Shown here: positions 9,721 to 19,772 of the stretch, piece after piece
Position numbering within the stretch: the first letter of the stretch is position 1
Layout of the letters: each line of letters starts with the position of its first letter
DNA from: Flammula alnicola
Taxonomy: Eukaryota; Basidiomycota; Agaricomycetes; Agaricales; Strophariaceae
Length of the DNA: 43,245 bases
Assembly (NCBI GenBank): GCA_015499995.1
Contig: JADNRV010000376.1
Coordinates: 1-43,245 of the forward strand
Direction: 5' to 3'
Notes under the pieces: model-generated
What the model was told of the DNA's origin: nothing
The model's database searches: none
The model's input: only the letters and a program-made list of their open reading frames with translations
Made by a program: the position numbers and the translations under genes

Positions 9721-11565
9721 CGGTTGATCCTTTCAGTTGGTTTATTGACGCAGATTCGACAAGGATACGGATGATTCATTGAAGTATTTAAGTATCAAAA
9801 CATAATGAGCGTCGAGCTAGAGACACCACGAAGACAAAATCACAGAACTGGGTGCAGCTAGAAAGGACATAGAAATAGCTCAGCAAATAAGTTGATAAGT
9901 TTATCCAATGCGTGTACACTTACCTAGTTTGGAAGGATATACTCAGCAATTCCTTCAAATGTATAACCAAGATTCTGAACTGCATTGTCCCGCTCGTTCG
10001 CATCTTGCGTATAGAAATGGTCGGTAATATCGGCGTTGTACAAGCGATAAAGCGGGACTGCGGAACACTCATCCTCAGTGTAGACATACCCCGTGATGCC
10101 CTCAGCATTATACCCCAGCGCGATGACGGCATTGTCCAGCTCCGCCGCAGAGGTGGTGTAGAAATGATCCTCGGCGGTGGGCGCGTAAGCGCGGTAGAGA
10201 GGCACAGTGATGGGCCCTTGGGCAGGGAAGATCTGCCCAGGTTGGGTCTCAAGCGAGTACCCTTCCGTGAGCGCGACCTTCATTTCGGCGGCGTTGGTAG
10301 TGTAGAAGTGGTCTGTGGCGGCCTGGCTGTAGGCCCGCAGGAGGGGGATTGCATCTTGTGGGTCCGTGCAGGTGCGCTTGACTAGCTGAAGATTGGAATC
10401 GTGTCAGGAACGTTGCGATGTAGTGAGAGTGATGTGAATAGCATACTTGAATTGTCGTATCTCGGCCGTTGGCGGTTAGAGCTGCGCCTGCAGCTGTGGT
10501 GATGATGACGGCGAGTGAAGTGATGGGAGCGAGTTTGAGCTGCATTGAAATGGAGTAGTTGCTGGAGAGCAAGCTTATTTTTTTTGCTCGTTTTTATACC
10601 TGTAAAGTTGGAGAGAATGATTGAAGGAGATCCATTATTTTGAAGTCGCAGAATCGAAGAACCAATGCCAGAATGCTTGACAGACATGCCGGCATAGCTC
10701 CGAGGTTCCATGCTGAATGTCAAGCTCGTTTTGAACTCTGCACAATGGATTACTCGGTGCACCAGTCAGTGATCGTCGATCAGCGCTTTAGACCCGAGCA
10801 TAGTGGAGAGCACTAGGTAGTAGGCAGTTCATGGGCGCTAATCTGCGTAATACAAATGAGCCACGGAGTGGCTCTGGGGTTTTCCGTGGCCCTGCGCAAA
10901 ACTGCCTATTAATTATGTCACCTTTCCTGTTCAACGTCATTTATCATATACATAATCACTTCAGGACTCTATGTGAGAGAAATGAAGGCACAAGAGGTGA
11001 CGTCTGTCGATCTCTGACATATGCCTACCCCCCCCAAATATGGAAGGACAGCAACCCATGGCCATCAATTACCCTGGCCCATCATTTTCGTCATCCTCTG
11101 GCAGTTAGACATGTCCTCCTCAACATAGCAAACGTGGCATTTATGTTTACAGTGTACTTGAGTACATCCGAATCCCACTCATTGCCCACTCTCTACTCTT
11201 ACAAACTCGTCGTACAGTACTAATACAGTACAAGTATTAATTGGACTCCATTTTAAATTTTATCCTCACTTATCCTCTCATTACTAGTCTTCTAAGTACT
11301 TACTGACCTTTTCTTATGACTTGTTATACAATATCGTTACTGTAGTACTAGGACAGGGTTGCTTGCGATCCCTCTCTCTGCCGACATCTTGCCGATGGTC
11401 GGGAAATACCGGTTTGCGTGCTCGCATGGCCACATCACACGTCCAAGATCCCCCGAGCTGACACTCGTCTAACGGAGGCAAGCGCGCAAAGATAATATTG
11501 GCGCTTCTGAGGCAAATGGAGAATCATCGGATTCCCATGGTTAGAAGTTTTCTCGGAGGCAGCAT
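9721..11565. repeat. Tandem duplication, copy 1
   Basis: Direct repeat of 11901-13340, recognisable from CGGTTGATC at 9721 through the DUF5648 gene and its upstream region to TTCTCGGAGGCAGCA near 11560. Copy 1 carries about 440 bp (roughly 11010-11460) that copy 2 lacks. Outside that block the copies are highly similar, including non-coding DNA. Confidence 0.85.
9924..10545 (-). CDS. Secreted DUF5648-repeat protein, copy 1
   Basis: Two coding exons (10545-10447 and 10385-9924) give 186 residues. The first exon encodes a signal-peptide-like N-terminus (MQLKLAPITSLAVIITTAAG). After a KR pair the mature part has three repeats with the signature PLYRxY..(T/D)DHFYTT..(A/E)E...GY..EGI.GY, the DUF5648 pattern found in extracellular proteins of fungi and bacteria. 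Molecular function is unknown. The stop codon TAG directly abuts a GTAAGT donor, and a CTTTCTAG acceptor follows about 65 nt later, so a 3' UTR intron begins at the stop. The paralogue at 12090-12711 has the same architecture. An alternative upstream ATG at 10572 would add nine residues and weaken the signal peptide, so 10545 is preferred. Confidence 0.85.
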
Positions 11566-11900
11566 CGGACTGATATCTATTTTTATCTATATCTATTTTT
11601 ATTCTTCCTCTTTTCACTTTCTCCTATCCGTCGCGATCTCTGAATACTTCGGACAATATTAAATACTCGTCCGCCTCTTCAGTCTTTTCTCATATTCTAG
11701 TCAGCCTCGCGTTCGCCTCCTTTCCTTCTTTTCTCTATATAAAGACTCTTGATTCTACGTATTCTACTACGCGCTATATACGCATTCTTTCTTTTCCTCC
11801 TTCCCTACCTCCACTACGTCTTACAAAATCAAAATACACTCCTTTGTTCAAACTCGAACATGCCGCAGACCCCAGGTTTGCTGATGCCGACCCGGTTGAT
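11566..11900 (+). promoter_or_regulatory. Orphan promoter-like spacer between the two repeat copies
   Basis: Unique DNA between the duplicate units. It has long pyrimidine-rich runs, a TATATAAAG TATA box near 11738, and then an ATG at 11859 (MPQTPGLLMP...). The ORF immediately runs into the start of repeat copy 2 at about 11901. It looks like the promoter and first codons of another gene that the duplication junction cut off. The function is inferred only from these signals. Confidence 0.4.
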
Positions 11901-13340
11901 CATTTCTCAGTTGGTTTATTTGACACAGATTCGACAAGGATATAGACGATTTATACGTATCAAAACATAACGAGCGTCGAGCTAGAGACGCCACGAAGAC
12001 AAAATCACAGGACTGGTATGTGCAGCTAGAAAGGACATAGAAATAGCTCAACAAATAAGTGGATAAACTCATCCAAAGCGTGCACTTACCTAGTTTGGAA
12101 GGACATACGCAGCGATTCCTTCAAATGTATAACCAAGATTCTGAACTGCATTGTCCCGCTCGTTCGCATTTTGCGTATAGAAATGGTCGGTAATACCGGC
12201 GTTGTACAAGCGATAAAGCGGGACTGCGCAACACTCATCCGAGGGGTATACATACCCCGTGATGCCCTCAGCACTATACCCCAGCGCGCTGACGGCATTG
12301 GCCATTTCCGTTGCAGAGGTGGTGTAGAAATGATCCTTAATGGCGGGCTGGTAGGCGCGGTAGAGGGGCACCGTGATGAGCCCTTGGGCAGGGAAGATCT
12401 GCCCAGCTGGGCCCTCAAGCGAGTATCCAAGCGTGAGCGCATTCTGCATTTCGGCGGTGTTGGTGGTATAGAAGTGGTCTGTGGCGGCCTGGCTGTAGGC
12501 CCGCAGGAGGGGGATTGCATCTTGTGGGTCTGTGCAGGTGCGCTTGACTAGCTGAAGATTGGAATCGTGTCAGGAACGTTGCGAGGTAGTGAGAGTGATG
12601 TGAATAGCATACTTGACTTGTCGTGTCTCGGCTGTTGGCGATTAGAGCTGCGCCTGCAACTGAGGAGATGCTGATGGCGAGTGAAGCGATGAGAGCGAGT
12701 TTGAACTGCATTGGAATGGAGTAGTTGCTGGAGAGAAAGCTTATTTTTTTACTCGTTTTTATACCTGTAAATTTGGAGAGAATGATTGAAGGAGATCCAT
12801 TATTTGGAAGTCGCAGAATTGAAGAACCGATGCTAGAATGCTTGACAAACACGCCGGTAAAGCATCGAGGTTCCATGCTGAATGTCAAGCTCATTTTGAA
12901 CTCTGCACAATGGACATCTCGACAAGAGGCCGGAAGTGCCCAGTCTCCGGTCAGGGCTCACTAGTGCTCACTGGTGCAGCAGTCAGTACTAGTCAGTGAT
13001 CATCGACCAGCGCTTTTAGACCCGAACATCTAAGTGGAGAGCACTAGGTAACATATTAGGTGGTTCTTCGGCGCTAATCTGCGTAATACAAATGAGCCAC
13101 GGAATGTTCCGTGGTTTTCTGTGGCCCTGCGCAAACTGCCTATTACTTATGTCAACTTTCCTGTCAACGTCATTTATCATATAATCAATTCAGGACTCTA
13201 TGTCAGAGAAATAAAGGCATAGCCCTAAATTCGTCTAACGGAGGCAAGCGCGCAAAGATAATACTGGCGCTTCTAGTCTACAAAGACAATTGGTGAATCA
13301 TGGGATTCCCATGGTTAGAAGTTTTCTCGGAGGCAGCAAA
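11901..13340. repeat. Tandem duplication, copy 2
   Basis: Second copy of the unit at 9721-11565, same orientation, starting at CGGTTGATC (11901) and ending at TTCTCGGAGGCAGCA (about 13338). It includes the DUF5648 gene, its promoter and the shared upstream block GGCGCTAATCTGCGTAATAC (13070 region, matching 10837 region). It lacks the 440-bp block present in copy 1. Confidence 0.85.
12090..12711 (-). CDS. Secreted DUF5648-repeat protein, copy 2
   Basis: Same structure as the gene at 9924-10545: exons 12711-12613 and 12551-12090, 186 residues, signal-peptide-like start (MQFKLALIASLAISISSVAG), three DUF5648 units and a TAG stop abutting a GTAAGT donor. Over the last 119 residues the two proteins differ at 23 positions (about 81% identical) with no gaps. 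Changes cluster between the conserved DHFYT cores, for example YAPTAED versus YQPAIKD. Conservation of frame, lengths and splice sites suggests both are functional. The role is unknown; secretion is inferred from the signal peptide. Confidence 0.85.
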
Positions 13341-15049
13341 CACCTAATTACAAATAAAGGAATAGGTTTTCTATACCTCCGGTACGTTGGTACTAACCCT
13401 ATCTGCAGAGCCTTGTCCCTCAGGGTAGTTCAGGCGAATACATTCTTCACTTTCGAAGAATGATATCCGAGCATTAAACTCCTTGGTACGCGGAAGTTAA
13501 CGCCATGAAGAGTCTCCACGGATTCCAAGTAGTTGGACCAAGAGGTCTCGCCTTTCGCAGAAATGGTGGAGTCAACTAGCCTCGCATTCGCGCACCCAAG
13601 AATACGGACGCCACCAAGACAAACTGAAGGAAAAACCTCACGGACGCCGAGCGAGGAGGTGAATTAGATAGGAAAACAACACGAGGCTGATAGCGCGTAA
13701 CCCAGATCCATTCGCAGCGGCGAGAAAGCGGTCCCGTTGAAGATTTGCCCAGTCATGATGAGGGAGAACCTCTTCCCTTGGATGTAGACATCAAAAAATG
13801 AGCGGGAGTTGGTCAAAAGGTCTTGTGACTGTGGCGGATAGGTTCACAATGCACCTAAGCGGTGGCGCATGAATTTGGCGAGCTTAACGCTCTACGAGAT
13901 AGCGCCTAATGTTTCCACGATTGGTACGGTCTTCAGCGCACTATAAATGGGTTTCTGAAGCGCCAAATAACGGAAATGGCCAAATATCGCGAGCTAGAAC
14001 CCAGATGTGTTGCTGAAAATCTCGGTATGACCACGAGATATCGACGCCTAAAGGTCACGAACATAAGGCCAAACTGACAAGTGAAAGCAGCAGCTATTTT
14101 GCCTTTTTTTAAGACATTTCCTTCGTGGCGTGTCCGATTAGTAGCACCGATTCTCGTAATGCTGACAAGTAAAGGGGTTCTTTTGGCCGACTTCAAAGGC
14201 TCTTTCTGATGAGGAAGCCATACATACGGCTTTTCAAGCATCAAAAACGACAAGGGGCGAGTTGCCAGCCTAAAGTAAGACCCAAGTATGGGAGGAGAAT
14301 TTCTGGATATTGGACGGCGTTGCACAACAGGGACAAATAGAATGGCACCTGTGATTCAGGGACGCCCATCAAATTCTGAACCTTCCAAGAACCTTCTGCT
14401 TTCTTTTCTTCGAGTCTTTTGTATTGTTCCTTCATTTCCCTGCGATTTCAGGGCGCTGACGCTCGACAAGAATGAGGGAATGTGCTCCGAAAGAACGAAA
14501 GAGATTCAAGAGGTCGGAGACAAACTGACTTTGATACGTATTTCGGTGCAGCAGCGTGCTCCGAGCTCTCCTGGCCATACTGTGATGAAGTGACAAGGAA
14601 GCAGATCTGATTGACGAGGTCTGAACTACAAGGATCTGCGCCTTTTTTTCTTTGATCTATCTGCTTCGTAGCGCCGTACGGTTCTAGGTGCTTTGGCTGG
14701 CTTTCTTGTCTCTGCATGTATGGAAGACGACTAGGTGCTCTCTCACTTTGTTCTTGGAATATATCGAAAGAAGATTTATTCATGGAACTACGTATACATG
14801 TAATAAGTTAATGTGCCCAGATGGACTTATTTTGACACGGAGATGACATTTTGGCAGGTTTGGCGGTGGCAAAGTTAACCGTGAATCCCACCACGCGAGC
14901 CAAAATCGACGAGGTTAGCCTCTTGTTTCCGCCGGGCATCCAGCTATCTCCCTTATTTCTTGCCCTTTATCTGAGCTTGTCGCCGTCGTACCGCCTTTCT
15001 GACACCCTGCTGACTCTCCGGACTTTCTACCGTCTAAATTCGACCTTTC
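13341..15049. other. Unassigned region upstream of the methyltransferase gene
   Basis: No gene I can support. On the minus strand, 14435-13933 contains adjoining open frames, one with a hydrophilic start (MKEQYKRLEEKKAEGSWK) followed by a hydrophobic stretch. They could be a small unknown gene or a relic, but I recognise no family. The last part should hold the promoter of the gene at 15050. Confidence 0.35.
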
Positions 15050-18000
15050 ATGACCATTGCAGTGCTACGCAGCCTCCATGCGATTATAGGAGACGCTGTA
15101 GATGATATCGAGCGCATCTACGCCTCGCATGGAGATTCGTCAAATTCCGAACCTTCAAGCGAGAGACAGACACCAGAAAACTTATCATCGTCTTCAGATC
15201 ACTTTTCGGGTGAGAACGCGACACCTGTACACCGACGCAAAAGTTCACAGTCGAATTCGCATGCTTATGTCTCTCCTCCACCATCACCGTTGGTGGCAAC
15301 ATCTTCATATGATATACCACCACCACCGGGGACGTTACCGCCGTCTGGGTCCTCCACCACTTCCTCACTGGATTTTCCCTCGTTGGATGCACCATGGGAT
15401 CCCACGTCTTTGTCCGAGGCATTGACCAAGCATCCTGTGGTTCTCAGCGCAATCGGACGCATTGTAGCTGCTGCTGGACAGATCAGTGCTACGGTGCAGA
15501 TTCCTTTCCTGAGCCTTTGTGATGCCAGCATGAGTGTACGTCTCCTTTTTCTCTTGTACTGTCGACTGATTGTAGATTCACTGTTCTAGTATCATGTTCC
15601 ATCTTGCATGCGACTTATGGAAGCCTCTCACGTTGTCGAAATATTGCGTGAAGCCGGGCCAGGTGGCCTCGATGTCCAAGCCATCTCTAAAAAGAATGGT
15701 GTTGCGGCAAATAAACTTGGTCGGTTTATTTTTAGGCCTGTTTCAAAAAGATCTTCATGCTAATTTTTGCCTTGATTTTCGCGTTCTCTAGCTCACATTC
15801 TGCGACTTTTGGCTACTCATCATCTTCTGCGAGAGGTGTCTCCAGACGTCTTTGCTCTGAATCGACTATCATCACTTGTCGATTCCGGCAAGACATTCGC
15901 GGAATTGAAGCAATTTGAAGCCGATGGAAGGTGTGTATCTTTTAGTTCGATCTTTTAAATTTTTGTCCAAGCCTTATTTTGTCCCCCAAAAGACCAGAGA
16001 TGAAATACCGAGACACCAATGGGATAGCGGCGTTTGTTGGGTTATGGTTCGTGCCTTCGGCTAAGTCTCCCCGAAACCTCGCAACGACATTAATTTTTAA
16101 CTAGTTCCGACGAGCTCCAAAAATCGGCAGCTTACATGACCGAAACTTATTATCTCTCTCCTTCTCAAAAAACTCGTGAAGGCACTGAGCCTGGGCGTGC
16201 CCCCTTTTGCTTCGCATTCGACACCGTCAAGACCGGCACCGGATTTTTCGAATGGCTCGAGGGTGAAGCCAAAGCAAGCAGTAACGAGGAATTTAATCTC
16301 AACGACGAAAGGTACAATGCAAAGCATCATTTACAGCAGATACACCCATACTGACGTTCATCGGACCAGCACCGAGACAGGCCGAGGTGGCGTATTTCCG
16401 CCTATGCTTGAACCTTCTCAAGACAAGCACTGGCATGATCGGTCAATGTCAGAACGTCCAGGTCATCACTCCTCTCAACGCCAGAAGCGTGTCAGCCCGA
16501 CAAGCACGGATTCGGAGTCGTCATCGACTGTAAAAGATCAATATATCGGGAATTCCAATAGATTTAGACTAGAGAGATTCGGTAAAGCTATGTCTGGAAC
16601 GGATGGATGGGAGACCCCTGGAGCTGTTCTCAATGGTAAGACCTATCAGGTCATCCTTTTCGTTGAATATAGGCGCTAATATCGAGGTATTTTAGCATTT
16701 GATTGGCATTCTCTGCCTCGTGGAAGTATTATCGTCGACGTGGGCGGTGGGATAGGCTCAACTAGCATGCTTCTTGCCACGGCGTTTTCTTCGTCAGATG
16801 AAGATGCCCTGCGTCTCAAGTTCATCATACAAGATAGACCTGTGGTTTGTGAGATGGGAGAAAAGGTACCACAGAAACGGTTAGAAATAACGAGGTCATT
16901 GACGTACTTTTCGTAGGCCTGGAAAGCAAAATGTCCTGAGTTGTTGAATTCCACCGCAGAATTTCAAGGTATGTACATGGGAATTTTGTCCGTGTCTAAA
17001 TCACTGAATCTCAACTTTCTTCTTCGTGTCAGTCCACGACTTCTTCACACCCCAGCCAGTCCGAAACGCTGCCGTCTTCCTTCTTCGCGTGGTCTTACAT
17101 GACTGGCCTGACGATTTCGCTCGTAAAATCCTCCTTCATCTTCGTGAAGCAGCTACACCGGACACAAAACTGCTTATCGCAGAATTCGTCTTGCCACTTG
17201 CATGCCCAGATGATACCGGTAGCAATGGTGGTTTGGAGGACGTCGAAGGCGCAGCGAGTATCCTCCCCCCTGCTCCTTTACTTCCGAATCTGGGTAAAGC
17301 AAGTTCCAATGTCTACCTCATGGACCTCACAGTACGCTTTCCTGCTTTTCTTCCAGTTTAACCTTTCTCAATTGACAATTTACAGATGCAAGTCGTGTTC
17401 AACGCTCAGGAACGCACGCTCAGGGAGATGGTAGCGCTTACTTTGTCTGCGGGATGGAAGGTGGTCAAAGTGACGAAGTCGCCTGGATCTCTGTTTGGCC
17501 ATATGGTCGCAGTGCCTGTGACGGTTCCGGAGCAGTACAGAGCTATGAAACCTGGATCTTTGGACGACCACGTATCAAAAATGTCGGTCGAACCTAACAG
17601 AGAAGGCGAAGTCACATATAATCTGCCTAGGACAGTGGAAAAGGAGCGAAAACGCAGAAGAGAGATGGATATTATCGAACGTGCCAGCTCGAGATGCGGT
17701 ACACCGACCTTTGGGTCGAATACTAGACTGTCCTCCATGGAAGAGGCGCTGTCGAGGTTCGGTGCTGGGATCGGTCGGTCAAAAACAATGGCTCGAAACT
17801 TTTCTTCGCCGTCTGGATCTGCTCCAAAGCCACCTCTTGCCTTAAAGCCGGCATTATCGCTTTCCTCGACTGTAAAAAGAAGAAGCCTTCGCCGCTTTCC
17901 GTGCCTCCTTTACATTCGTCGCCGACGCCACTGCAATCACCGCGAAGACTACCATCTGCCTCTCCGAGGCACGAGAATTCGAAATTCAAGGCTCAATCTC

Positions 18001-18626
18001 CAGTTCCTCCTCCAAGGGTTATTACGAGACGTATGTCGTTGGCCAATTTGCGTCCGCATTCTCAACATGGGACGATAGGACCTCAGCCGCCTTTGCCAGT
18101 CATGCGCCAACCTCCTCCATCGCCTTTGTCTCCGCGCAACCCACACCCTTCACTATCCAGGCGTGCATCGCACGCGCAGCTTTCGCAGATCTCGGCTTCG
18201 TATAGTGAGAGTCCGGTTCCTTCGGTGTCGAGTTTTATCCCTGTTCGGTCCCGCGCTGAGCCAATTTCGCCCAATGGACTTTCTCGTCCCAGCGCAACTA
18301 TTGGGTCTTCCACTACCGCATCTCGGCATCCTGTACCCGTCATCTCTCGAAGAGCTTCCCTAGCCCAACTTCCGCAGGTCCCACTTAGAAAGCGCTCCGG
18401 AACCGTCGCGACTGGTGGACTGGTAACAAGCGCCAGTGAGGGTAGGATCAGTGGTTTGATGGATGCCGGGGGAATCCTTCGGTTCGATGTAGAGAGGAAA
18501 GGACATGGGAGCGGAGCTTCGACGTCCATGCGACCACTTACGCCTGTCTCGGGAGGCGTCGGCATCCTCGCTGCTGCTGCTAGGATTGATCGAGGAGATT
18601 TTAGTCCTCAACCCAGGTCGCCATAG
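15050..18626 (+). CDS. SAM-dependent O-methyltransferase with long disordered C-terminal tail
   Basis: Exons 15050-15535, 15590-15719, 15792-15930, 15993-16046, 16105-16311, 16370-16635, 16696-16865, 16917-16968, 17033-17331, 17386-17871, 17991-18626 give about 974 residues. A Ser/Pro-rich insert precedes a winged-helix dimerisation region of plant/fungal O-methyltransferase type (ISKKNGV...LRLLATHHLL). The SAM-binding glycine motif is IIVDVGGGIGSTSMLLA and the catalytic-base motif is LLRVVLHDWPDD, where His is the expected base. The last roughly 370 residues are Ser/Pro/Arg-rich with repeated SRRASLAQL-like motifs (RRMSLANL, SRRASHAQL, SRRASLAQL), which resemble phosphorylation sites. Such a tail is far longer than in a typical 400-450-residue enzyme. 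The frame changes near 17873: either the intron 17872-17990 is real, or one A is missing from the A5 run. The substrate is unknown. Confidence 0.88.
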
Positions 18627-18771
18627 TCCTTCGGCCTCTTTTCTGAAGACTCGGTCGTGTTCCATCCCTTGTTAGAAGACAGTTCATGTTTATTTTGTTT
18701 TTGTTTTCGTCACCTCAGCCTGTGTTTTCTCGTGCGCTATTTAGACATATGCAATGTGCCATTGTTTATCC

Positions 18772-18777
18772 AAAAAA

Positions 18778-18809
<32 letters not shown>
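18772..18809 (+). repeat. Poly(A) tract
   Basis: A run of 38 bases, all A except one G at 18797, lying about 150 bp beyond the methyltransferase stop. It may be a simple homopolymer or the trace of a poly(A)-primed retro-insertion; no target-site duplication was identified. Confidence 0.9.
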
Positions 18810-18851
18810 CCAGGTAAAGTACACCTATCTACACAAATTCCAACCAACGAA

Positions 18852-19772
18852 CTACCAAGTAGCAAAATTCTCCTGAACACCTTTCACCCAAGCCCTATTA
18901 GAAGCGGCGAGCTCTTCAAATTGAGCAGAGCGCATCTCGAATTCCGCAAACCATTCCTCCCTTTCGACGATCAAGTACAACTCGCGAGCCGTCGCGTCGA
19001 GTTTCAGTCGCTCAATCTCCTCGAGGAGACGCGCTTCCTGCGCGCGTTTCTCGACTATGATGTCCTTCAACTTGGATCGCTCAAATGACATCTTCTGAAC
19101 TAGTTGGTTGACTTGGGCTAGGAGCTCCGTGCATGTTACTTTCACGCAATCCCTGATTACGGCCATCCAGTCCACGATTGTCTTCATCCGATCCACGATT
19201 CCGTTAGGGTCCTCCAGGACTGTTAGTCTCGCTTTGAGAGACATGTTCTCCTCCTGGAGCTTTTCCAGCGCCTGGTGGATCTTCAATATGTCGGCCTCGA
19301 GACCCGAGCGATCTCCAGTCATGCCACGGAGGTTTGGCGTCGTGTCGGGACTTGAAGCTTGGTGGAAGGTCTCCAAGTCGATAAAATTCGGGTATAAGAA
19401 CCGAGCAAAGATAAGGACAGGGGCCAGTAAGAGGATTAGAAAGATAGTCCTGACAATGTTTCCCCCCTGCACTAAGCTGATTGGTGGTACGTCGTAGCGC
19501 TGGTAGGAGAACATGGCAGCCGCCAATGCGTCCATATAGCCACAGAGGTCAATCCAACGTGCGACCTGGCAACAGAGAACAATTGCCAATAGAATGGCGC
19601 GGAGGTAATGGGCTAAAACCATCTGGTACATGTTGGTGGATATTTCCTGGAGTTTCAGGTATCCCAGACCCGCAATTGAGTAGAGATGCGCTGCAGCAAG
19701 CATGGCGATCAACGTCGGACTCGGATGCCGCTGGGCGGTGGGTGGGTTGTCAATGTTGAAGGACTCGGACAT
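18852..19772 (-). CDS. Membrane protein with C-terminal coiled coil, unknown
   Basis: Intronless ORF of 306 residues from an ATG at 19772 to a stop at 18852. After a hydrophilic start (MSESFNIDNPPTAQRHPSP) come hydrophobic segments at about residues 20-40, 50-70 and 105-130 (IVRTIFLILLLAPVLIFARF), consistent with membrane spans. From about residue 150 the sequence is charged and heptad-like (LEADILKIHQALEKLQEENM, then RAQEARLLEEIERLKLDA), so a cytosolic coiled coil is likely. I recognise no family. Codon usage and the uninterrupted length support a real gene. Transcription is convergent with the methyltransferase gene, separated by the poly(A) tract. Confidence 0.7.
   Translation of the reverse strand: MSESFNIDNPPTAQRHPSPTLIAMLAAAHLYSIAGLGYLKLQEISTNMYQMVLAHYLRAILLAIVLCCQVARWIDLCGYMDALAAAMFSYQRYDVPPISLVQGGNIVRTIFLILLLAPVLIFARFLYPNFIDLETFHQASSPDTTPNLRGMTGDRSGLEADILKIHQALEKLQEENMSLKARLTVLEDPNGIVDRMKTIVDWMAVIRDCVKVTCTELLAQVNQLVQKMSFERSKLKDIIVEKRAQEARLLEEIERLKLDATARELYLIVEREEWFAEFEMRSAQFEELAASNRAWVKGVQENFATW

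Noticed and set aside
8490..9900. A STE3 pheromone receptor or additional pheromone genes beside the pheromone precursor
   Set aside because: No seven-helix segments and no further small ORF ending in Cys-aliphatic-aliphatic-X found on either strand.
13933..14435. Possible small minus-strand gene with a hydrophilic start and hydrophobic middle
   Set aside because: Two frames must be joined without a good intron and no family is recognised; noted only as unassigned DNA.
18772..18809. Poly(A) tail of a retrotransposed gene (the 18852-19772 ORF is intronless)
   Set aside because: The tract lies at the 3' end of the minus-strand ORF but is A-rich on the plus strand, the wrong orientation for a tail of that gene.
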